From positions 1,165,856 through 1,229,855 of the forward strand of contig NZ_CH724131.1 in the NCBI RefSeq assembly GCF_000152725.1: 64,000 bases of DNA, given 5' to 3'. A program made the position numbers and the translations under genes. How positions within the stretch are numbered: position 1 is the first letter of the stretch; each line of letters begins with the position of its first letter. This DNA is from Pseudooceanicola batsensis HTCC2597 (GTDB lineage Bacteria > Pseudomonadota > Alphaproteobacteria > Rhodobacterales > Rhodobacteraceae). Shown in pieces: positions 32,742-40,852 of this stretch. The notes under the pieces were generated by a model. The model was not told the DNA's origin. It saw only the letters and a list, made by a program, of their open reading frames with translations, and searched no databases.

Positions 32742-35449
32742 TGGCGCCAGCGGCAGGCTGTCGGTCGTATCGAGGGTGATGCCGTCGTTGCCCCCCCGCG
32801 CCTCGTAGACCGAGACCCCTGATCGTTCGTCACCCAGACGTCATCGGCAAAGTCCGGTGAGGATGACCCGTTCGAACCCGCGGGCCTCATGGGACGGAAA
32901 CCCGGACCGCCTGCCCCGCATCTTCCGAGGACGACGACTAGCACGTCGCCGCGGGCAACGACGTTGAACCCGTCGTCGCGGATCAGCGGCTCCAGAAACA
33001 CGCCGAGCCGCTCTCCGGCCGTCACGCGGCGGATGTCGAATTCGCCGAAGACCGAGGTGACGTGGCTCGCCGCGACCTGCCGCTGAAGGTCGGAGAGGTC
33101 CAGCGTGTCCTCTCCTGATCCGCCCTCGACCGTGTCGGCGCCGCGCCCGAGATGGACGACATCGTCGCCGCCGCCCGCGTCGATATTGTCCTCGCCTGCG
33201 AGGGCGATGATCTCATCGTCCGCCGCCGTGCCGGTATGCGTGTCATCGCCCGGGCCAAGCACGACCGCGTCGCCGTAATCCGAACCCTGCGCCGGCGCCC
33301 CGAGGACGAAGTCGGTGGTCTGGCTCTCCTCGATCTGGAAGCTGCCGTTGAACAGGTCGACGATGTCGAGGTTGAGAAGCTCGAATTTCTCTTCGAACAG
33401 CGGGCCGAGGTCGAATTCCAGCCCGGCGCCGATGGTGAAGGGACCTATGTCGTAGGCCGCCTCGAAGGTCGCGCTTGCCGCGAGGCCGGACAGAAGAAGC
33501 GCGAGATCGAATTCCAGCCCCGTGCGGTTGGTGACGATCGGCACGGCCTTTGAGACCACCTCGACGAAGGTTTCCGCATCGTCATAAACGAGGTTCAGCG
33601 CGTTGAGATCGTCGAGGAAGGGCGTCTCGGTGATGAAGTTCGAGGTCTCGACGATCTTCTCGACATAGACGCTGTCCGACTTGTCGAACGTGATCTCGTA
33701 GTCTTCCTGCACCTCGGAGGATCCCGACCCGATGAACAGCCGGTAGCCGAGCCGCGTATCCTCGGCCAGCGTCAGATCGACCGTCTGGTCCTGGCCGAGG
33801 GCCGGCGCGCTTTCGGCGATCGGATCCGAGGCATTGGTGAACAGTTCGTCCCAGCTATCGCCGCCGTCGCGGCTGATGATCATCCGTCCCCCGATCGAGG
33901 CGGTCTGCCCGGTGAAGGCGCCCGCGATACCGGCGTCGAAGTCGATGAAGGCGTCGATGTCCTGCGCATAGAGCGCGTTCCCCTCGGCCAGTTGGCGCAG
34001 CCGCGCCTCGACCGCCGCGTCGCGGAACGTGCCGGTCTCGTCGAAGCGCAGCACCTTCTGCTGCATCTGAACCTCGACCAGCTTGGCGGTGTCGACCTTC
34101 TGGCCAGCGCCGTCCGTCTCGTAGAACTTCAGCTGTGTCTGCAGCTTCGGGGTGAGCGTGAACTCCTGTTCGAGCGGCAGCGCCGCCTCGAGTTCGACAT
34201 CCAGCAGGTTGTAGGAAAAGCCCGCGTCCACGTAGACGCCGCCGATCTTACCGTCGAGAATGTCGAAGGGGCCCAGTTCCAGCGGCGGAAAGGATCCCCC
34301 CGTCGCATAGGTGATGAGCCCGTCGAGATCGAGCGTCAGCGCCGCCAGATCGTCCCGGTTGCCCTCGCCTAGGTTCTCGCCCTCCTCGTCCAGGTCGTCC
34401 AGACGGTCGATGCTGGTCCGGTTACCCTGATCGTCGTAATTGTACCGGGCCTTCTTCGTCGGGTCGGTGACGAAAATCTCGCCGTCGAAGGACGACACAG
34501 TGTTGATGTTGGGCACGAATACCTCGATCCGGCCCAGGTCGATGTCGGTCAGATCGAAGCCCGGATCGTCGTCTTCCTCCTTGTCCGGCGTCTCCTCCCC
34601 CTCGGGCGAGGCGTCCTTTTTCTCCGCGTCCTCGGTCTCGGGCGCGCTGACGAACGTGTTGAGCGGAATGCCGATCCCCGCGAATTCGCCCGCATCGTTG
34701 TAGGCCGGGTCCAGACCGTCGATCTTGTCGACCAGCTCGGGCGTGGTGATCCCGAAAAGCTCGATCGGATTGGCGTCGCCCGCGGAAAGCTCCGGGTCCT
34801 CGGCCTCTTCGGCCGCGGTGATTTCCCGGTTGGTATCGACCGAGAGGATCGACAACAGGGTCTCGGGCACCACGAAGTCGAGGATCTTGAAGGTCCGGTT
34901 GTTGCCGAAGGCCCCGATCTCGGCCGCCAGTTCGACCAGAAGCTCGGTGACGATGCCGATGTCGAAGGTGAACGAGGGAAATTCGGTGGTAAAGCCGCTC
35001 TCCGCATGCGCCCCCGGATCGAAACTCGCCCCTAAGAAGAGATCGACCACGTCGCCCTCGGAGAGGCCGGCCGCGTCGACGTCGGGAAAGGCGACCAGCG
35101 TCTCGTAGGGCAGGACGGCATCCACCGACCCGGGATCGAGCGACGAGGTGATCTGCAGACCGAACTGCGCGCCCAGTTCCCCGAAAAGCCGGGCGCGGAA
35201 GATCTCGGTATCGCCCCGGAAGGGAATGTCGACCACCACCGGGCCGCCGATGCTGAAGGTGTCACCCACCAGGTCGTCTTCACCGACCCCGAAGAATTCG
35301 TCGTACTCGAAGCCGGTGACCGTTGGCCCGAACTGCCCGCCGCTCGGCGTGAAGACGAGATCGCTGATCCGCGTGATATAGGTTTCGCCGAAGTAGACGC
35401 CCTGTTCGGACAGCTCCTCCGAATGCCCGGTCTCGGAAAACTCCGTCAT
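32738..35449 (-). CDS. giant RTX protein, N-terminal part, frame-broken at its 3' end
   Basis: About 903 residues from an ATG near 35449 (MTEFSETGHSEELSEQ); no signal peptide is present, as expected for type I secretion. The first ~740 residues are acidic and match no domain I know. They contain a Glu/Lys/Asp-rich linker (KKDASPEGEETPDKEEDDD) near residue 285 and segments such as GFSYNLLDVELEAALPLEQE that suggest beta structure. RTX repeats start near residue 760 (GPGDDTHTGTAADDEIIALA, then DTVEGGSGEDTLDLSDLQ). The last ~60 residues are Arg, Cys and Pro-rich and unlike the rest, because the reading frame shifts before the RTX sequence resumes at 25941-32741. Intact, the protein would have about 3,150 residues. 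Pseudogene, sequencing error and recent frameshift are all possible. Confidence 0.75.
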   Translation of the reverse strand: MTEFSETGHSEELSEQGVYFGETYITRISDLVFTPSGGQFGPTVTGFEYDEFFGVGEDDLVGDTFSIGGPVVVDIPFRGDTEIFRARLFGELGAQFGLQITSSLDPGSVDAVLPYETLVAFPDVDAAGLSEGDVVDLFLGASFDPGAHAESGFTTEFPSFTFDIGIVTELLVELAAEIGAFGNNRTFKILDFVVPETLLSILSVDTNREITAAEEAEDPELSAGDANPIELFGITTPELVDKIDGLDPAYNDAGEFAGIGIPLNTFVSAPETEDAEKKDASPEGEETPDKEEDDDPGFDLTDIDLGRIEVFVPNINTVSSFDGEIFVTDPTKKARYNYDDQGNRTSIDRLDDLDEEGENLGEGNRDDLAALTLDLDGLITYATGGSFPPLELGPFDILDGKIGGVYVDAGFSYNLLDVELEAALPLEQEFTLTPKLQTQLKFYETDGAGQKVDTAKLVEVQMQQKVLRFDETGTFRDAAVEARLRQLAEGNALYAQDIDAFIDFDAGIAGAFTGQTASIGGRMIISRDGGDSWDELFTNASDPIAESAPALGQDQTVDLTLAEDTRLGYRLFIGSGSSEVQEDYEITFDKSDSVYVEKIVETSNFITETPFLDDLNALNLVYDDAETFVEVVSKAVPIVTNRTGLEFDLALLLSGLAASATFEAAYDIGPFTIGAGLEFDLGPLFEEKFELLNLDIVDLFNGSFQIEESQTTDFVLGAPAQGSDYGDAVVLGPGDDTHTGTAADDEIIALAGEDNIDAGGGDDVVHLGRGADTVEGGSGEDTLDLSDLQRQVAASHVTSVFGEFDIRRVTAGERLGVFLEPLIRDDGFNVVARGDVLVVVLGRCGAGGPGFRPMRPAGSNGSSSPDFADDVWVTNDQGSRSTRRGGATTASPSIRPTACRWRQ

Positions 35450-35912
35450 TCTTCCGGCCCCCCAGCCCAAATTGTCTTGAGCGCAAAGGTGCCCCTCCCC
35501 CTCGGGCCGGGTTCAAATCACTTCACCCCAGACGCATCGATAATGTCGGGATCATGCCACTGATCGGGCCCGCTGAGTATACTTTTTTAACTTTTCCGAC
35601 ACCTTTCCGGGGTCGCTCCCTCGGGCCGCGCCGACGCGCGTGGCGAACCGAACGACGAACCACCTCAAGATCAACGACTTGGCACCCTCGCCGGCGCCTC
35701 CGGCCATTGCGGATCGCCCGGCGCCTGTCATCGGCACAAAGGGAAAAGCGGTGATTGCCAGCCGCACCGTCCGCATGCAAAAGACCCTCGGGCCCCGCAG
35801 TCCCGCCGAAGAAAATCCCTTCGCGTTCCGAACGTTCCGGCGCCCCGACACTACAGGCTTGCGCGGTAACGGCAATCGCGCCGCCATGCAGATACCTTTT
35901 CCAGGGAAACTT
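35450..35912. other. 463 bp without a gene upstream of the RTX gene
   Basis: No credible coding frame. The patch 35577-35600 (TATACTTTTTTAACTTTTCC) is strikingly A/T-rich for this genome and lies about 130-150 bp upstream of the RTX start. It is a candidate promoter or nucleoid-protein binding region. I cannot assign -35 and -10 boxes with confidence. Confidence 0.5.
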
Positions 35913-35988
35913 TGGTGCCCCCACACGGACTCGAACCGCGGACCCACTGATTACAAATCAGTTGCTCTACCAGCTGAGCTATAGGGGC
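35913..35988 (-). tRNA. tRNA-Thr (anticodon TGT)
   Basis: A 76-nt gene with encoded CCA. The acceptor stem GCCCCTA pairs with TGGGGGC with one G-T pair. The D arm is GCTCAGCTGGTAGAGC, and the anticodon stem CTGAT/ATCAG encloses the loop TTTGTAA with anticodon TGT. The T arm GCGGTTCGAGTCCGT is followed by ACCA at the 3' end. Confidence 0.96.
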
Positions 35989-36042
35989 ATGCCAAGGTGG
36001 CGCGTGTCTACGCGCTCGCCCTCTCCGGATCAAGTGCATTCG

Positions 36043-37701
36043 TCAGCGGTTCGCCCGTGCCAGCAGGCCGACCGCGACCAGCCCGACCAGCATGATCAGC
36101 ACCGCCCCCGGGCTGGCCCGCGAAAGCTGTTCCAGGCTGGCCTGTTCATGCACCCGCGTCGCCAGCGTGTCGTAGTTGAACGGCCTCAGCAGCAGCGTCG
36201 CGGGCAGTTCCTTGACGCAGTCCACGAACACGAGCAGCAGCGCCGAGGCGAGCGAACCTCGGATCAGCGGGGCATAGACCTCGCGCAGGACGCGCCGCGG
36301 CGTGCGGCCCAGCGACCGCGCGGCCATGGGCAGCGACGGCGTGACCCGGCCGAAGGCCCCGTCCGCCGCCCCCTGCGCGATGGCGAAGAAGCGCACCGTG
36401 TAGGCCAGCACCAGGGCAAAGGCCGATCCCGTCAGGACGAGCCCGATGTCGAAGCCGGTCACCGCCTCCACCCCGTCCGCCATCCAGTGGTCGATCCGGG
36501 CCAGCGGGATCAGGATGCCGACCCCCAGAACCGCCCCCGGCGCGGCGTAACCGATCGTCGTCACCGGCAGGAGCCGCCGGGGCAGCGACTGGCCCGATAG
36601 ACGCACCCCGTAGACCAGGAACACCGCCGCGAGGACCGTCACCGCCGCCGCGATGCCGCCGACGGCCACGGTGTGCCAGAGCGCGAGGATCAGGCCGGGC
36701 TCCGCCCAGAAATCCAAGTGCCCGATCGCATGCGAGAGGATCACGCCCGCCGGCAGCAGGAACCCCAGGAAGATCGGGATGAAACAGAGCAAGGCCGCGA
36801 CCCAGCCCGCCACGCCGCGCAAGGGCTGCCGAGTGACCGGCCGGTGCCGGCTGGACAGCAGGTAGAAGCGCGAGCGCCGGCGCGAGACCCTCTCGACCAG
36901 CAGAAGTGCGACCACGAGGGCCAGCACCACGCAGGCGATCTGGGCGGCGCCGGGGGCGGAGTTGGCCTCGAGCCAGGTGGTGAAGATGCCCGTGGTCAGG
37001 GTCTGGACGGCGAAATAGTCCACCGTGCCGAAGTCGTTGACCGTCTCCATCATGACGATGGCGACACCCGCGGCGATGGCCGGCCGCGCCAGCGGCAGGG
37101 CCACCCGCCGGAACCGGCCGAGGGGCCCCACCCCGAGAGACATGGCGACCTCTTCCCCCCCGCCCGACTGTTCGCGCAGCGCCGCCCGGGTCAGCAGGTA
37201 GACGTAAGGATAGAGGGCCGCCGACAGCACGACGATCGCCGCGCCGAGCGACCGGATCTCGGGAAACCAGTAGTCGCGGGCCGAGTTCCAGCCCATCAGC
37301 CCGCGCAGGAAGGTTTGCACCGGTCCGGCATATTCCAGCAGGTCGACCAGCGCATAGGCCCCGACATAGGCGGGAACCGCCAGCGGCATCAGCAGGGCCC
37401 ATTCGATCCAGCGCGCGCCCGGGAAGCGGTAGCGCGCCACCAGCCACGCCGCCCCCGTCCCGACCATCGCAGTGGCCAGCCCCACGCCGGACATCAGCAG
37501 GATCGTCGTGCGCAGATAGCGCGGCAGGGTCGCGGGCCAGACCTGTACCAGGTTCTCGCCGCCCAGCACCGGCGAGAGCGCGATCCAGATCACCGCCAGG
37601 ATCGGCGCAAGCACCACGCAGGCGATGACGGCCGCGCCCGCGGACCAGAGCGACGGCAGCCGGAGAAGCGTCCGGGAGGGGGCGGATCGGGCGGTCTGCA
37701 T
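36043..37701 (-). CDS. Fe(III)-type ABC transporter permease (two fused membrane domains)
   Basis: 552 residues with about 12 membrane helices in two homologous halves, as in FbpB/SfuB/HitB. Each half has an EAA loop that contacts the ATPase: EVAMSLGVGPLGRFRRVALP (about residue 190) and MAARSLGRTPRRVLREVYAP (about residue 460). The FbpB-like sequence LMPLAVPAYVGAYALVDLLE follows the third helix. It would carry periplasmic Fe(III), or possibly another small ligand such as phosphonate or thiamine, across the inner membrane. No binding-protein or ATPase gene is adjacent, so the partners are elsewhere. It is divergent from the gene at 37793 and 54 bp downstream of tRNA-Thr in coordinates. Confidence 0.9.
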   Translation of the reverse strand: MQTARSAPSRTLLRLPSLWSAGAAVIACVVLAPILAVIWIALSPVLGGENLVQVWPATLPRYLRTTILLMSGVGLATAMVGTGAAWLVARYRFPGARWIEWALLMPLAVPAYVGAYALVDLLEYAGPVQTFLRGLMGWNSARDYWFPEIRSLGAAIVVLSAALYPYVYLLTRAALREQSGGGEEVAMSLGVGPLGRFRRVALPLARPAIAAGVAIVMMETVNDFGTVDYFAVQTLTTGIFTTWLEANSAPGAAQIACVVLALVVALLLVERVSRRRSRFYLLSSRHRPVTRQPLRGVAGWVAALLCFIPIFLGFLLPAGVILSHAIGHLDFWAEPGLILALWHTVAVGGIAAAVTVLAAVFLVYGVRLSGQSLPRRLLPVTTIGYAAPGAVLGVGILIPLARIDHWMADGVEAVTGFDIGLVLTGSAFALVLAYTVRFFAIAQGAADGAFGRVTPSLPMAARSLGRTPRRVLREVYAPLIRGSLASALLLVFVDCVKELPATLLLRPFNYDTLATRVHEQASLEQLSRASPGAVLIMLVGLVAVGLLARANR

Positions 37702-37792
37702 GACATGCCTGTTGCCCGAAACAGGTTTTACTGTCCAGCCGATCCTCTATAGTCGTCCATCGGACAGGGACCGGACAGGAGGACGCCCCGGC

Positions 37793-38668
37793 ATGAAGAT
37801 CGTGCTGCACCTTGGGGCACATTGCACGGAGGAGGGCAAGCTGGCCAGGGCGCTGGCCCGCAATCGCGACGACCTGCTCGCCCGTGGCGTCTCGGTCCCG
37901 CCGCCCGGGAAGTACCGCGTTCTCCTGCGCGAGGCGATCCACGCGCTCGACCGGGTCGACCCGTCGGACGAGGCCGGCGACGTCCTGCTCGACGCGATCC
38001 TGGACAGCGACGAGGCCGAGCACGTCATCCTGTCGAACGAGAATTTCTTCGGCGTGCCGCACATGTCCATCGGCAAGGGCCAGTTCTACCCGCTGGCCGA
38101 ACAGCGCCTGGCGGATCTGCGCCAGCTGTTCCCCGACTGCAGGATCGAGCTGTTCCTCGCCATCCGCGATCCCGGCACCTTCATTCCCGCCGTCCATGCC
38201 GCCTCGGCCGGAACCTCGCTCGAGAAGGTGCTGGGGGGGACGGATCCCGGCACGCTGCGCTGGTCCGACCTCGTCCGGCGCATCCGCGTCATCGCGCCCG
38301 ACATGCCGCTGACGGTCTGGTGCAGCGAGGACAGCCCGCTGATCTTCGGCGAGATCGTCCGCGCCATGGCCGGTCTCCCCGAGGGACAGAAAATCCGCGG
38401 CGCCTTCGACCTGCTGAGCGAAATCATGTCACGCGAAGGGATGAAGCGGTTCCGGGCCTATTTCGCGGCCAATCCCACGATGACCGAGGCGCAGAAACGC
38501 AAGGCGATCCTCGCCTTCCTCGACAAATACGCCATCGAGGACGCGCTCGAGGAGGACATCGAGATGCCCCCCTGGCCGCAGGAGGTCTTCGAATATCTGA
38601 CCGACGCCTATGAAGAGGACCTGGCCGAGATCGAGGGCCAGGACGGCGTCCGCGTTCTCAGACCCTGA
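37793..38668 (+). CDS. conserved hypothetical protein, sulfotransferase-like N-terminus
   Basis: 291 residues from the ATG at 37793 (GGACAGGAGGACG upstream). I do not recognise a named family. The N-terminus KIVLHLGAHCTEEGKLARAL resembles the start of roseobacter sulfotransferase-like or P-loop-related proteins (beta strand, then a turn with HLGAH), but no classical PAPS-binding motif is seen. Further on are ILSNENFFGVP, ELFLAIRDPGTFIPAVHAA and an acidic C-terminus (DALEEDIEMPPWPQEVFEYL). The protein is soluble and without a signal peptide. It is divergent from the iron-type permease and convergent with gapR, 4 bp from its stop. Confidence 0.75.
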   Translation: MKIVLHLGAHCTEEGKLARALARNRDDLLARGVSVPPPGKYRVLLREAIHALDRVDPSDEAGDVLLDAILDSDEAEHVILSNENFFGVPHMSIGKGQFYPLAEQRLADLRQLFPDCRIELFLAIRDPGTFIPAVHAASAGTSLEKVLGGTDPGTLRWSDLVRRIRVIAPDMPLTVWCSEDSPLIFGEIVRAMAGLPEGQKIRGAFDLLSEIMSREGMKRFRAYFAANPTMTEAQKRKAILAFLDKYAIEDALEEDIEMPPWPQEVFEYLTDAYEEDLAEIEGQDGVRVLRP

Positions 38669-38672
38669 CCGG

Positions 38673-38948
38673 TCAGCTCATGCCCAGGGCTTCCTTGTAC
38701 ATCTCAAGAACCGCCTCTTCCTCGGCGATGTCGTCCTTGTCGCGCTTGCGCAGGGCGATGACCTTGCGCATCACCTTGGTGTCGTAGCCGCGCGCCTTGG
38801 CCTCGGCCATGACTTCCTTCTGCTGGTCCGCGATATCCTTCTTCTCGGCTTCCAGCCGTTCGTACCGCTCGATGAACTGGCGGAGTTCGCCTGCGGTCAC
38901 ACGGTAGTTCTCCGTACTGTTGTCGATCACGTCCGGATTGTCGGTCAT
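38673..38948 (-). CDS. gapR: GapR-family nucleoid-associated protein (DUF2312)
   Basis: 91 residues from the ATG at 38948 (CAGGGGCG upstream); an ATG at 38972 would add eight residues not typical of the family. The sequence is the standard DUF2312 helical chain: YRVTAGELRQFIERYERLEA, then a coiled segment KKDIADQQKEVMAEAKARGY and KVMRKVIALRKRDKDDIAEE. Caulobacter GapR (about 89 residues) is a tetrameric clamp that binds overtwisted, AT-rich DNA ahead of polymerases and stimulates topoisomerases. Length and sequence fit that role closely. It is transcribed alone. Confidence 0.92.
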   Translation of the reverse strand: MTDNPDVIDNSTENYRVTAGELRQFIERYERLEAEKKDIADQQKEVMAEAKARGYDTKVMRKVIALRKRDKDDIAEEEAVLEMYKEALGMS

Positions 38949-39071
38949 CGCCCCTGGCTCCTGCTCTGTCATGCCGTCGGAAAGGTCTTCTGACTAGCGC
39001 CCCGCCCGGGGCTTGGCAAGCGCGCGGAGATGGCTTAGGCGGAGGCCGACCGAGGGCGGGGAAAGCATGAC

Positions 39072-39287
39072 ATGGACATCCTGATCTGGATCGGCGCGGC
39101 GGTCTCACTCGCCGGACTCGCGGGACTGGGCTACTGCATTCTGCGGGTGCTCCGCGCCAAGCGGGCCGGGCTGGACGACGAGGCGCTGAGGGCCGAGGTC
39201 GCCAAGGTGCTGCCCCTGAACCTGGGCGCGCTCTTCCTGTCGGTGATCGGCCTGATGATCGTCATCCTGGGGATCTTCCTGGGCTGA
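39072..39287 (+). CDS. small two-helix membrane protein
   Basis: 71 residues. Two hydrophobic segments (about residues 3-24, WIGAAVSLAGLAGLGYCILR, and 48-70, LNLGALFLSVIGLMIVILG) flank a charged connector (RAKRAGLDDEALRAEVAKVL). I know no function. The clean reading frame, membrane pattern and absence of overlap with another gene support it as real. It is divergent from gapR with about 120 bp between starts. Confidence 0.7.
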   Translation: MDILIWIGAAVSLAGLAGLGYCILRVLRAKRAGLDDEALRAEVAKVLPLNLGALFLSVIGLMIVILGIFLG

Positions 39288-39358
39288 GAGCAGGGCCGCG
39301 CCGGCAGGGTGCAGTGCCCCGCCCCGCACGGATCCCCGTCAGGTGGCGGCAAGCACAA

Positions 39359-39383
39359 GGGCCGCACGCATGCCGTGCGGCCC
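39359..39383. terminator. hairpin between convergent small genes
   Basis: A 9-bp GC stem, GGGCCGCAC and GTGCGGCCC with a seven-base loop, lies between the small membrane gene (plus) and the small gene at 39415 (minus). There is no T run, so it may act as a weak bidirectional terminator. Confidence 0.5.
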
Positions 39384-39414
39384 CGGTGGCTACAGATCAT
39401 TATGGACGAGCACC

Positions 39415-39630
39415 CTACACAGGCACGTTCTCGAAGCGGGATTCGACCGCCTCGGTCGTCAGTTCGTCGAGCAACCGGCGCAGCGTCGCCGGCGCGGCGC
39501 GGCCTGCGCGCGTATAGGCCCCCATCACCTGATGCAGACGGCCGAGGTGATGATGCCGGTTCCCCGGCGCCTTGTTGGCGATCTCTTCGATCAATGCGTG
39601 GGTCTCGCGTTCCAGTTCGTCAGCAGTCAT
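39415..39630 (-). CDS. conserved small hypothetical protein
   Basis: 71 residues from the ATG at 39630, with GGGAGGAGACC well placed upstream. It is a soluble, basic helical protein: MTADELERETHALIEEIANK, APGNRHHHLGRLHQVMGAYT, then LRRLLDELTTEAVESRFENV. The histidine-rich turn NRHHHLGR is distinctive. I do not recognise a characterised family. No membrane or export signal is seen. It lies upstream of, and divergent from, the sulfur operon, with about 300 bp between. Confidence 0.6.
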   Translation of the reverse strand: MTADELERETHALIEEIANKAPGNRHHHLGRLHQVMGAYTRAGRAAPATLRRLLDELTTEAVESRFENVPV

Positions 39631-39874
39631 CCGTCGGTCTCCTCCCGAATGCAGGTCTGGGGATCGGGCCCTGCCCGTCCCTGTGGCCCGTCGTCTGCCC
39701 CCAAGCAGCTGCAATGGCCGTAATGCGGAACCACCGAAAGCCCCATCCTCCCTCGGGCCTTCGACGTGACGTCAGAATAATCCGGACCGGGCCAAAAGCC
39801 AACGACGGAATGCAACCGGGGGTCGAAATTCGCGGTCCCTCGCCAACCACCGCCCGGGAACCGGAACAACGCCC

Positions 39875-39904
39875 TTGCGATACATTCTGAAAACGATATA
39901 TGTA
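39875..39904 (+). promoter_or_regulatory. candidate promoter and dyad of the sulfur operon
   Basis: TTGCGA (39875-39880) and TATATG (39897-39902) are 16 bp apart and lie 27 bp before the MBL gene start. An inverted repeat TACAT-N14-ATGTA (39881-39885, 39900-39904) overlaps the spacer and -10. That is a plausible repressor site for a persulfide-responsive ArsR protein of the SqrR/BigR type, but the match to their published boxes is not exact. Confidence 0.45.
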
Positions 39905-39928
39905 CACCCGAGCCACAAGGAGCGCACC

Positions 39929-40792
39929 ATGAGCCCCGAAGTCACCGCCTTTTTCGACGAGGCCACGAACACCATCTCCTATGTCCTGCGCGACCCGCAG
40001 GGCACCGCCTGCGCCGTCGTCGATTCCGTCCTGGATTTCGACTATGCCTCGGGCCGTACCGACACCCGGTCGGCCGATGCGATCATCGCCTTCGTCAGGG
40101 ACAGGGGCTATGAGGTCCAGTGGCTTCTGGAAAGCCACGTCCACGCCGACCACCTCTCGGCCGCGCCCTACCTCCAGCAGGAGCTTGGCGGTCGCATCGG
40201 GATCGGCGAGAACATCCGCCTCGTGCAGGACACCTTCGGCAAGGTCTTCAACGAAGGCACCGAGTTCCAGCGCGACGGATCGCAATTCGACCGGCTCTTC
40301 CGCGAGGGCGACAGCTTTCACATCGGCCAGTTGCGCGGCGATGTCCTGCATACCCCCGGCCATACCCCGGCCTGCCTGACCTATGTGATCGGCGACGCCG
40401 CCTTCGTGGGCGATACGCTCTTCATGCCCGATTTCGGCACCGCGCGCTGCGATTTCCCCGGTGGCTCTTCCGAGATGCTCTATGCCTCGATCCAGAAGAT
40501 CCTCGCCCTCCCGGACGAGACCCGCATCTTCGTCGGCCATGACTACAAGGCCCCGGGCCGCGACGAATATGCCTGGGAGACGACCGTGGGCGAGCAGAAG
40601 GCGCGCAACGTGCATGTCGGCGACGGCAGGTCGGCGGACGAATTCGTCCGGATGCGCGACGACCGCGACGCGACGCTGGCGATGCCCCGGCTGATCATCC
40701 CTTCTCTGCAGGTGAACATGCGCGCGGGCCGGATGCCGCCCCCGGACGAGAGCGGCGACGTCTATCTCAAGGTGCCGGTGGACAAGCTCTGA
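39929..40792 (+). CDS. MBL-fold metallohydrolase, persulfide dioxygenase-like (Blh catalytic half)
   Basis: 287 residues from the ATG at 39929 (AAGGAGCGCACC upstream). Metal ligands of the metallo-beta-lactamase fold are visible: HVHADHLSA (about residues 70-78), then DVLHTPGHTPACLTY, AFVGDTLFMPDFG and IFVGHDYKAPGRDEYAWETT. The sequence matches ETHE1-like persulfide dioxygenases and the C-terminal half of Blh, which oxidise glutathione persulfide to sulfite. It heads an operon with two YeeE/YedE genes and a DUF442 gene, the familiar BigR-regulon content. The likely role is removal of hydrogen sulfide and persulfides in the cytoplasm. Confidence 0.9.
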   Translation: MSPEVTAFFDEATNTISYVLRDPQGTACAVVDSVLDFDYASGRTDTRSADAIIAFVRDRGYEVQWLLESHVHADHLSAAPYLQQELGGRIGIGENIRLVQDTFGKVFNEGTEFQRDGSQFDRLFREGDSFHIGQLRGDVLHTPGHTPACLTYVIGDAAFVGDTLFMPDFGTARCDFPGGSSEMLYASIQKILALPDETRIFVGHDYKAPGRDEYAWETTVGEQKARNVHVGDGRSADEFVRMRDDRDATLAMPRLIIPSLQVNMRAGRMPPPDESGDVYLKVPVDKL

Positions 40793-40852
40793 GTCCCGGG
40801 CGACAGGGGGACGCGCGACGGTGCGGCAAAGAAAACGAAAAGGATTGACGAC

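Noticed and set aside
25842..32822. A 2,326-codon open frame on the plus strand opposite the RTX gene
   Set aside because: It is the shadow of the RTX repeats: GC-rich codon bias and the absence of stops in the antisense frame explain it. The minus frame has clear RTX and LamG motifs, the plus frame has none.
35640..35984. Small plus-strand frame ending HTDSNRGPTDYKSVALPAEL
   Set aside because: This is the well-known translation of the antisense of a tRNA gene; tRNA-Thr occupies the site.
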